Below are positions 16,392 through 22,972 of a DNA stretch of 64,000 nucleotides, in pieces. The stretch's first letter is position 1. Each line of letters begins with the position of its first letter. The DNA lies in NCBI GenBank assembly GCA_035542475.1, contig DATKLL010000108.1, positions 1 through 64,000 on the forward strand, in the 5' to 3' direction. The position numbers and the translations under genes were made by a program. The DNA is from DATKLL01 sp035542475. GTDB lineage: Bacteria; Desulfobacterota; Syntrophia; Syntrophales; UBA2185. Under the pieces are notes generated by a model. It searched no databases. It was given only the letters and a program-made list of their open reading frames with translations, and was not told the DNA's origin.

Positions 16392-17384
16392 ATGGATAAG
16401 GGAGAAATCATTATTTATCAAACAGATGATGGTAAATCTTCTTTAGAGGTTAAATTACAGGAAGATACCGTCTGGCTTACCCAAAAACAAATGGGTATAC
16501 TTTTCGATAAAGATACCGACACAATCGGGCTGCATATTAGAAACATTTTCAAAGAGGGAGAGTTGCGACCTGGAGCAACTACCGAGGAATCCTCGGTAGT
16601 TCAGGACGAGGGTGGTCGGCAGGTGCGTCGTAAAGTAAAATTCTTCAATTTGGATGTGATTATTTCAGTCGGTTATCGAGTTAAATCCTTGCGCGGCACC
16701 CAGTTCCGGATCTGGGCAAATAACGTCTTGAAAGACTATCTGGTTAGAGGATATGCCTTAAACGAGAAGCGGCTGCAAGAACAACTGCAAAGATTTGAAA
16801 GCCTCAAACAATCTATCAGACTTATTGAAGATGTTACTCGTCATAAGATATTAAGCATAACAGAATCTGAAGGATTACTAAAAGTAATCGCCGATTTTAC
16901 CTATGCTCTGGATATACTGGATCAGTATGATTATCAGATACTGCAAATTGTCGATACATCCAACAAAGATGTAATTCCTATTCTTTACGAAGAAGCCATG
17001 AGGGCGATTCAAAAACTGCGGGGGAAATTGAGCAATGCAGATCTGTTTGGGCGGGAAAAGGATCAATCATTCAGAACTTCTTTGGATACCATTTATCAGA
17101 CGTTCGATGGGAAAAGCTTGTACCCAAGCATCGAGGAAAAGGCATCTCATCTGCTTTATTTCATAGTTAAGAACCATTCTTTTGTCGATGGGAATAAGCG
17201 AATCGCTGCGGCGATATTTACCTGGTTTCTGGAGAAAAATCAGTTATTATATAACTCCGATGGTACGAAGAGAATTGCAGCTAATGCTCTTGTGGCACTG
17301 ACTTTGATGATTGCACTGAGTGATCCTAAAGATAAAGATATCATAATCAAAATCATCGTTAATTTAATCAACAAACATAACTGA
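16392..17384 (+). CDS. RhuM-Fic/DOC fusion protein
   Basis: About 330 residues in two parts. The N-terminal half has QTDDGKSSLEVKL, VWLTQKQMGILF and the stretch around GYRVKSLRGTQFRIWA, the signature of the RhuM (KilA-like DNA-binding) family. The C-terminal part is a Fic domain with HSFVDGNKR, His262 being the catalytic His. The last motif position is Lys instead of the Gly of AMP-transferring Fic proteins (GNGR), as in Doc-like kinases, so NMP transfer or phosphorylation is uncertain. I start at the ATG at 16392, with AAGGAG and GAGGT upstream; a longer TTG reading is unlikely. It follows the STAND gene by 102 bp on the same strand. Such proteins occur in mobile and defense regions. Confidence 0.85.
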   Translation: MDKGEIIIYQTDDGKSSLEVKLQEDTVWLTQKQMGILFDKDTDTIGLHIRNIFKEGELRPGATTEESSVVQDEGGRQVRRKVKFFNLDVIISVGYRVKSLRGTQFRIWANNVLKDYLVRGYALNEKRLQEQLQRFESLKQSIRLIEDVTRHKILSITESEGLLKVIADFTYALDILDQYDYQILQIVDTSNKDVIPILYEEAMRAIQKLRGKLSNADLFGREKDQSFRTSLDTIYQTFDGKSLYPSIEEKASHLLYFIVKNHSFVDGNKRIAAAIFTWFLEKNQLLYNSDGTKRIAANALVALTLMIALSDPKDKDIIIKIIVNLINKHN

Positions 17385-17404
17385 GAGATTATAAGGAGAC
17401 CCCA

Positions 17405-17980
17405 ATGAAAGTAGTAGCCCTAAACGGAAGCGCCCGCAAGGACGGCAATACGGCAATTCTTATCAATACGGTTTTCGGCGAACTGAAAAAGGAAGGAATC
17501 GATACTGAAATGATTCAGCTCGCGGGAAACCCGATAGCGGGATGCATTGCCTGTTACAAGTGTTTTAAAAACAAGAACCGCCGCTGCTCGGTTGATAAGG
17601 ACATACTTAATGATTGTATTGCAAAGATGGAGAAGGCCGAGGGCATATTGCTGGGATCACCCACATATTTTTCCGATGTCTCATCGGGCATGCGGGCATT
17701 TATCGAGCGGTGCGGTTTTGTCGCGCGGGCCAACGACTATATGTTCAAGTACAAAATCGGCGCCGGTGTTGTTGCCGTCCGTCGGGCAGGTGCGATCCCC
17801 GCATTCAACTCCATGATGCTCTTTCTGCATTACATGCAGATGTTCATCCCAGGGTCCAGCTACTGGAATCTGGCAATCGGAAGAGATCCTGGCGAGGTTC
17901 TGAAAGATGAAGAAGGCATGCAGACCATGAAGACACTCGGGCAAAACATGGCATGGCTTCTCAAAAAAATCCATGGATGA
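17405..17980 (+). CDS. NAD(P)H-dependent FMN reductase / iron-sulfur flavoprotein family
   Basis: A 191-residue flavodoxin-fold protein. LNGSARKDGNT is the FMN-phosphate loop and LGSPTYF the second flavin loop. CIACYKCFKNKNRRC (three Cys of a CxxC-x7-C-like set at about 47-60) resembles the compact Cys motif of archaeal-type iron-sulfur flavoproteins and related NADPH-FMN reductases, where it may bind a [4Fe-4S] cluster. It probably moves electrons between NAD(P)H or ferredoxin and small acceptors. AAGGAG lies 7-8 bases upstream of the start. It is 20 bp downstream of the RhuM-Fic gene and converges on a nitroreductase. Confidence 0.88.
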   Translation: MKVVALNGSARKDGNTAILINTVFGELKKEGIDTEMIQLAGNPIAGCIACYKCFKNKNRRCSVDKDILNDCIAKMEKAEGILLGSPTYFSDVSSGMRAFIERCGFVARANDYMFKYKIGAGVVAVRRAGAIPAFNSMMLFLHYMQMFIPGSSYWNLAIGRDPGEVLKDEEGMQTMKTLGQNMAWLLKKIHG

Positions 17981-17992
17981 GGTTACGGATAC

Positions 17993-18658
17993 CTAATCAG
18001 CCCACTTGACATATTCGTCTATGCCGGCCCTCTTTCTTTCAAAGCTGTTGATGGGATAGCTCTGATCAGGATATCCCAGGGCTAATCCGATGACAATCCT
18101 CCGATCCTCCGGAATGGAGCAAATTCTGCGCAACAACTCCGGATGTCCGACAGAAGCGGCCATGATACAGGTTCCAATCCCTTTTTGATGGGCGACAAGA
18201 CATATAGTCTGCACGATGAGACCCACATCGAGCATGGCATATTCAACAAGGGTGTCCCTGGGAATACAAGCGACAATCAGACACGGTGCACCGAAGAGCA
18301 AGGCCATGTTTTCATATAATTTCTTGCGGGCTTCCTTGTCTTCGCGCTTGATGTTCAAGGTCGTGAGAATTGTTTGCCCGAGTTCGCCATACCTCTTTTT
18401 CAGGTGCGCGGGCCAGACTTCCGGCATAGGCACATCGGGAGTAAATGGCCGGTCTTCGACTAACAACTTGTGGTTTGCTTTTCTGAAATCATCAAGGAGT
18501 TTTCCCGTCAGTACATATAATTCCCACGGCTGCGTATTGCCCCAGGATGGAGCCCAGCGTGCCGTCTCCAGAATTTCACGTATAACCTCCCGGGAAATCC
18601 CGTTAGGTTTGAATTTCCTGATGCTACGCCTGCCTTTGACAACAGATACTAATTCCAT
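17993..18658 (-). CDS. Nitroreductase-family flavoprotein
   Basis: A 221-residue FMN enzyme of the nitroreductase fold. KGRRSIRKF near the N-terminus is the FMN phosphate-binding motif, ETARWAPSWGNTQPW the flavin-contact stretch, and GIGTC with LALGYPDQ the C-terminal flavin motif. Family members reduce nitro groups, quinones or flavins with NAD(P)H; the true substrate is unknown. It ends 12 bp from the convergent flavoprotein gene with no clear terminator between them. Confidence 0.9.
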   Translation of the reverse strand: MELVSVVKGRRSIRKFKPNGISREVIREILETARWAPSWGNTQPWELYVLTGKLLDDFRKANHKLLVEDRPFTPDVPMPEVWPAHLKKRYGELGQTILTTLNIKREDKEARKKLYENMALLFGAPCLIVACIPRDTLVEYAMLDVGLIVQTICLVAHQKGIGTCIMAASVGHPELLRRICSIPEDRRIVIGLALGYPDQSYPINSFERKRAGIDEYVKWAD

Positions 18659-18781
18659 TTCAGCATTCCCCCATGATTATCCGAATTGGCCCTATGCCAC
18701 AACCGGAATAGAAGATACCCGTGCCGCTTTGAACAAAAGTCCCTGCGAAAGGAGGTAAAATCAGGGACCTCTGTTCAGCGC

Positions 18782-19120
18782 TCAATATTTCATTACTCCC
18801 GACAACTTAAGAGCAGGCAGGTTAAACCCCGCAATGATCAAAACGCTGATGATGACGGCCCAGGTTATGTATTTCAGCATTTGCCGGTCATCAAATTTTT
18901 CTTCAAGCTTCATCCCCGAAAAAATAAAACCGAGAACAAGAAACACAACGATGACAATAACACCGTGCGTAGTCCAGTGGTGCCCCAGTGCTGCCTTCAT
19001 GGCGCTCATGACAGCGTCATTCTTTTCCTTGATGATCAGGATAACGGCATTTAAAAAACTTGTTACGACCAAAGAAATGCCAAACCCGGCGGCATATTTA
19101 TTCATCTGAGTATTTTCCAT
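18782..19120 (-). CDS. Small membrane protein, unknown, three membrane segments
   Basis: 112 residues with hydrophobic segments at about 12-29, 53-68 and 86-104 and a His cluster GHHWTTHG just before the second. No family recognised. A GGAGGTAGGAG site precedes the start and overlaps the end of the next gene upstream (5 bp gap), so the two are surely cotranscribed. Histidines at membrane edges suggest a heme- or metal-binding role next to its His-rich neighbour, but this is a guess. Confidence 0.75.
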   Translation of the reverse strand: MENTQMNKYAAGFGISLVVTSFLNAVILIIKEKNDAVMSAMKAALGHHWTTHGVIVIVVFLVLGFIFSGMKLEEKFDDRQMLKYITWAVIISVLIIAGFNLPALKLSGVMKY

Positions 19121-19125
19121 AGCTC

Positions 19126-19587
19126 CTACCTCCCCATAAGTCCCATGGTCACGCCCTTGCTGATGATCCCTCCAGCGCCTTCCATTAAAAATCCCAATAA
19201 AACAATCAGAGCGGAAATTCCAAGAATCAGATTTCGCTTATGCTTCTCCACGAGCGGAACATTCTTATAGACAGCGATCGGCAGGTATATGGCAAGTAGT
19301 AACATTGCAAAAAAGATATGCTCCTTGACTTCCATGAAAAAGTTGTGCGCCCACGGCCATTGACCCGCCTTTATGATATCCCTGTCGTGGCCGTAATAAA
19401 CCACGTACCAGTATCCTCCGATGATATAGGCAAGGACAATAAACACGGCAACGGCCAGGCTTAATTTCTTTATCCTCTCAATATTCCCTTCATGGACATT
19501 CAAGACATCTACAAACAGCGCGACAGCAAACATGATGCCTATGACTCCTATTGCCACATGAGTCATCATTACTCCCTGGACAAACAT
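19126..19587 (-). CDS. Four-helix membrane protein, unknown, His-rich
   Basis: 153 residues with four hydrophobic segments at about 8-29, 44-64, 90-108 and 122-142. Histidines lie in or near the helices (positions about 10, 32, 73, 85, 93), a pattern that would allow b-type heme binding as in small cytochrome b-like subunits. The family is not recognised. GGAGGGAGGAAAATT precedes the start. It is followed 5 bp later by another small membrane protein and preceded (76 bp) by a beta-barrel gene, so these probably form one transcription unit with the flavin reductase. Confidence 0.78.
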   Translation of the reverse strand: MFVQGVMMTHVAIGVIGIMFAVALFVDVLNVHEGNIERIKKLSLAVAVFIVLAYIIGGYWYVVYYGHDRDIIKAGQWPWAHNFFMEVKEHIFFAMLLLAIYLPIAVYKNVPLVEKHKRNLILGISALIVLLGFLMEGAGGIISKGVTMGLMGR

Positions 19588-19663
19588 AATTTTCCTCCCT
19601 CCATAAAACTTAGCATTGAATGCTTTATTATTAAAAATTAAATTTTGAAGATATCCTCCTTAA

Positions 19664-20431
19664 TTACTTTTTCTCTTCCTTCGGACCGAAGGTAAACTGA
19701 TAGGCAATGTAAAAGTTGTAATAGTTGGGACCATAAATATCCTGACCCGCGGAGACAAGTATATGATGGTTATCCGTCAGGTTTATGATAGCGCCGACGG
19801 TGTAGCCTTTGCTTTCATCAATATCTGCCTTGCTCGCTGTCTTGTAGTAGAGTTCCACTCCCAAGGTCAGCTTTTTTGTGATCTCCCGCTGTACCAGCCA
19901 GCCGAAATACCACCAGTCCCTGTTATCTTCACCGGAGGTAAACCAGTAGCCGCCTCCCCCATAGGTAGTCCACGGTCCCCAGCTCTTCTGAAACCACAGC
20001 GGCAAGAAAAACTGGGTCTTGCCGTTTCCAAGTCCTCTCGAAGAGTCACCGGTGGGAATTTCCAGGAGCGGGAAAGTTCCTATCATTGGAAAATATTTTG
20101 TCTCCTGTATGAAGCGATACTTGATGCCGACCTCCGTATCGCCATAGCCGTATTGCGACCCCTCCCCCTCCGGCTTCACATACTGCATCGGGGCTATAAG
20201 ATGGATCTGCATATTTGGCAGAGCGCCGTAATTCACCTCCAAGTGGGGTAGGGTGGCGGAATTCTGATCCCGGTCATGACTGTATTGTGACGCGAGATAT
20301 ATCTCCCAGTGCTTGTATTCCACCGGCTCCGGATCATCTGTTTTAAACGGCGGACCGGCGAAAGCCGCCCTCGGCGCAAGGACAAGAATAAATAAAAGTG
20401 CCGCAATGATGAATACGTTTATTTTATTCAT
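19664..20431 (-). CDS. Outer-membrane beta-barrel protein (phenol-degradation MetA-like family)
   Basis: About 255 residues with a signal peptide ending AAFAG. The rest alternates aromatic and polar residues as in transmembrane beta strands (IYLASQYSHD, GDTEVGIKYRF, FYIAYQFTFG), with the FKTDDPEPVEY N-terminus typical of the outer-membrane transporter group often annotated MetA-pathway-of-phenol-degradation. It would be an outer-membrane channel of unknown substrate. Start at ATG 20431: TGATG overlap with the flavin reductase stop indicates coupled translation. A TTG just upstream is less likely. Confidence 0.8.
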   Translation of the reverse strand: MNKINVFIIAALLFILVLAPRAAFAGPPFKTDDPEPVEYKHWEIYLASQYSHDRDQNSATLPHLEVNYGALPNMQIHLIAPMQYVKPEGEGSQYGYGDTEVGIKYRFIQETKYFPMIGTFPLLEIPTGDSSRGLGNGKTQFFLPLWFQKSWGPWTTYGGGGYWFTSGEDNRDWWYFGWLVQREITKKLTLGVELYYKTASKADIDESKGYTVGAIINLTDNHHILVSAGQDIYGPNYYNFYIAYQFTFGPKEEKK

Positions 20432-20997
20432 CAAATCTTCTTTCCGATTTTGAAGGCCCTTCCCAGATATCTTCCTACACTATAGTAGGATTGTATCTCC
20501 GGACCAAAAAGCAGCGGCCTCACTTTTTCCATATCCGGCAATCCGTTTTCCCCAAGCACAGACTCATCCGCTTTGACGTCCACAATCTCGCCGATAAAGT
20601 GTGTGTGAATCCCGATTTCACTGGAGCTGAGCAGTTTGCATTCCAGGATCAGAGGGAATTCCTGAATGTAAGGGGCATCCACCTTATCGCTCTTCACGGC
20701 TGTATGTTCAGTGGCGGAAAATTTGTCGACGCTTCTCCCGGAAACAAGCCCGAAATAGTCAGCCACTTTCACTTGAGAAGCGGAAGGCACATTTACGGTG
20801 AAGGCCTTGCGTTCTACAATGTTGCCATGGGTATAGGTGGCACTTCTTATCGAAACAGCAACACAGGGCGGTTTGGAACTGCATACACCACCCCATGCTA
20901 TAGTCATTGCATTGGGTTCACCGGCTTTATTGTACGTCCCTATAACCCATACGGGTGTCGGATAAATCAGCGTCCTCGCACCGAATGACTTTTTCAT
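20431..20997 (-). CDS. Flavin reductase / flavoredoxin family protein
   Basis: About 188 residues of the FMN-binding split-barrel fold. YPTPVWVIGTYNKAG, NAMTIAWGGVCSS and SIRSATYTHGNI are the conserved flavin-binding blocks, and VNVPSASQVKVADYFG is characteristic of the flavoredoxin-like group common in sulfate reducers and syntrophs. It would shuttle electrons through FMN. I start at ATG 20997 because GGGGGA lies 5-8 bases upstream; a TTG at 21015 lies ahead of that site. First gene of a unit with the beta-barrel and His-rich membrane genes. Confidence 0.9.
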   Translation of the reverse strand: MKKSFGARTLIYPTPVWVIGTYNKAGEPNAMTIAWGGVCSSKPPCVAVSIRSATYTHGNIVERKAFTVNVPSASQVKVADYFGLVSGRSVDKFSATEHTAVKSDKVDAPYIQEFPLILECKLLSSSEIGIHTHFIGEIVDVKADESVLGENGLPDMEKVRPLLFGPEIQSYYSVGRYLGRAFKIGKKI

Positions 20998-21200
20998 AAG
21001 TCCCCCATTTATCAAATATTTAAGGTTATTTTAGAGGAACAGTCCGATGATTCAATGATAGTTTAATTATAGTATAATGGTAATTTGATACTGCCATTAA
21101 TTTTTACCTCGTTTTACTTTTTTCTTGTTTTTTTGGAGGAGACAGTTATACGATTAAACAGTTTTTCATGACTATTTCAGTGCTCACATTTAGGGAACGC

Positions 21201-21401
21201 ATGGATATTTGTGGAATTTGTTTAAAAAGAAAAGTATTTACAAAATGTTTAGGATGCGAAAAGCATCTATGTGAACAGTGCGCCCGCTTTGAACTGATAG
21301 GTTCAGGCTGCGGGTGTGTCTGGCCGGTATACTATTGCTCCAAATGCGCGCATGACCCAATGATAAACCCGAACGCTGTGTTCAGAGAACCGGAAATATA
21401 A
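21201..21401 (+). CDS. Cys-rich small zinc-finger protein (about 66 residues)
   Basis: ICGIC, KCLGCEKHLCEQC, GCGC and YCSKC give eleven cysteines with a treble-clef or B-box-like spacing, suggesting two zinc sites. No family is recognised. I take the ATG at 21201 (AGGG five bases upstream); an in-frame ATG at 21168 would add eleven residues and has no ribosome site. It stands alone, transcribed away from the flavin reductase unit, and is followed at once by a palindromic repeat element. Confidence 0.65.
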   Translation: MDICGICLKRKVFTKCLGCEKHLCEQCARFELIGSGCGCVWPVYYCSKCAHDPMINPNAVFREPEI

Positions 21402-21482
21402 TTGTCCCCCGCTGGCGGGGGTGCAGGGGGTGGTCGAACCTCTTGCAGAAACCTCCCCCTATCCCCCTCCGGAGGGGGACAA
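21402..21482. repeat. 81-bp palindromic element with 9-bp terminal inverted repeats
   Basis: TTGTCCCCC at 21402-21410 and GGGGGACAA at 21474-21482 are perfect terminal inverted repeats. Each end also folds on itself: CCCCCGC-TG-GCGGGGG at 21406-21421 and CCCCCTCCGGAGGGGG at 21463-21478. The middle is C/G-rich against an A+T-moderate background. The form is that of a REP or tiny MITE-like intergenic element. It may also act as a transcription terminator for the preceding gene. Only one copy is seen in the window. Confidence 0.7.
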
Positions 21483-21521
21483 GGGTAGTCAACTCAATCT
21501 ATTTTTACAATCGGAGCTGAC

Positions 21522-21854
21522 ATGGAATTTTTCATAAAACTACTCATAAGTGTTGTCGTTATAATTGTCTGCACACAGATCGGCCGCAAACTTCCTTCTC
21601 TCAGCGGCCTCATTGCCACCATGCCCATCGTAAGCGTGATCATCCTTGTCTGGATATATTCGGACAACCCGGGAAATTTCAAACTGATGGAAGACTTTAC
21701 AAAAGCAGCTTTGTGGGGGATTCTGCCCAGCGTCCTGTTCTTTCTCGTTGCGTATTTTTGTTTCATGAAGCATTATCCCATCGGCATTGTTCTTTGCGCG
21801 AGTTTCGGCATATGGCTTATGGGGGCATTTATTCACCAGTGGTTTTTGAGATGA
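21522..21854 (+). CDS. DUF3147-like small integral membrane protein
   Basis: 110 residues, four hydrophobic segments (about 4-20, 30-46, 64-82, 87-105) joined by short loops. GRKLPSLSGLIATMPIVSV and the overall layout resemble the DUF3147/GlpM-like membrane protein family, of unknown function. GGAGCTGAC precedes the start. It ends 10 bp before the sirtuin gene on the same strand, so the two are likely cotranscribed. Confidence 0.75.
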   Translation: MEFFIKLLISVVVIIVCTQIGRKLPSLSGLIATMPIVSVIILVWIYSDNPGNFKLMEDFTKAALWGILPSVLFFLVAYFCFMKHYPIGIVLCASFGIWLMGAFIHQWFLR

Positions 21855-21864
21855 GGTTGCGAAC

Positions 21865-22572
21865 ATGACAATTATAGACCCCGGCAATTACAGGAGCATT
21901 GTTTTTTTCACCGGTGCAGGGATGTCCGCCGAGAGCGGCGTTCCCACGTATCGCGGCAGAGGAGGAGTCTGGAGCCAGTACAGATGGGAAGAATACGCCT
22001 GCCAGGAAGCATTCGACAATGATCCGGAAAAGGTGCTGAAGTTTCATGAATTGAGAAGGCAGTCGGTGCTTAAATGTGCGCCCCATGCGGGGCACCATGT
22101 AATCTCGATGCTTGAAAAAAAGCATCCCCATGTCCGTGTTGTCACACAGAACATCGACGGTATGCACCAGCGGGCGGGAAGTAAGAATGTAACAGAATTG
22201 CACGGCAGCCTCTGGCGTTTGCGGTGCCCCTCCCACGGGATATCCGAAGATATTGGAGAGAACTATAAAAATTTCAAGTGTGAAAAGTGCGGCCGCTGGC
22301 TCAGGCCGGACATAACATGGTTTGGCGACATGCTCGATCAGGACGTCATCACTGAAGCCAATCTAATAATCAGACGCTGTGACCTTTTCATCAGTATCGG
22401 GACATCAGGTGTAGTCTGGCCCGCTGCCGGCTTTCCGAAAGTCGCAAAGGAAAACGGCGCTTATTGCGTAGAAATCAATCCTGAGCCGAATGAAATGTCA
22501 CTCCTGTATGATAAAACAGTGCGAGAGACGGCAGGGTGTGCGTTGCCCGGACTTTTCCCTAATGACATCTGA
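21865..22572 (+). CDS. cobB: NAD-dependent protein deacylase, Sir2 family
   Basis: 235 residues. FFTGAGMSAESGVPTYRG is the NAD-binding motif, TQNIDGMHQRAG the nicotinamide/NAD pocket and ELHGS holds the catalytic His. Zinc ligands are represented by RCPSHG and KCEKC. It removes acetyl or acyl groups from lysines using NAD. In E. coli CobB and SIRT5 a YxxR motif confers desuccinylase activity; here the equivalent stretch is FHELRR, so Tyr is replaced by His while Arg remains. Neighbour of a DUF3147-like gene. The deacylase call is secure; its acyl preference is open. Confidence 0.92.
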   Translation: MTIIDPGNYRSIVFFTGAGMSAESGVPTYRGRGGVWSQYRWEEYACQEAFDNDPEKVLKFHELRRQSVLKCAPHAGHHVISMLEKKHPHVRVVTQNIDGMHQRAGSKNVTELHGSLWRLRCPSHGISEDIGENYKNFKCEKCGRWLRPDITWFGDMLDQDVITEANLIIRRCDLFISIGTSGVVWPAAGFPKVAKENGAYCVEINPEPNEMSLLYDKTVRETAGCALPGLFPNDI

Positions 22573-22972
22573 AAAACGCATTACCGGACCAACAACTTTT
22601 CGAGTAAACGGATAATTTCCTTAGTATGAAAAATTATTCCCGAAATTGCACGAGGGTCATCCGGGAACTGCTGATTTCCATCCGCCATGCCTCTCTCAGT
22701 CAAACTTATTGACCTGAAAGACAGCATTTCATATACTCCGCGCAGCCAGATAGAAGTTTAATAAGACTTAATAAAAACAAAGCCCTGAGGTGATTATTAA
22801 GGTTTTTGGAAGATAAGAATAAGAGATCGGATTATAGAAGTTTAATCCCTTTTATATTAAGAATTTAATCCAATTACTCTTACGCTCCTCACAATAACCG
22901 AATGAAAGTTGTACAAACATTTCATGATATCTAACTTATGAGACAAACATTTAATGTTTTTGGGAAACTGAC
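22573..22972. other. Intergenic region, 400 bp, with a 12-bp direct repeat
   Basis: No gene recognised. A+T-rich toward the right. TAGAAGTTTAAT occurs twice, at 22751-22762 and 22835-22846, spaced 84 bp start to start (about eight helical turns), a possible regulator binding pair ahead of the giant sensor kinase gene. Confidence 0.4.

Noticed and set aside
21431..21441. GGTCGAACC inside the palindromic element as part of a tRNA
   Set aside because: No acceptor or anticodon stem surrounds it; it is part of the repeat element.
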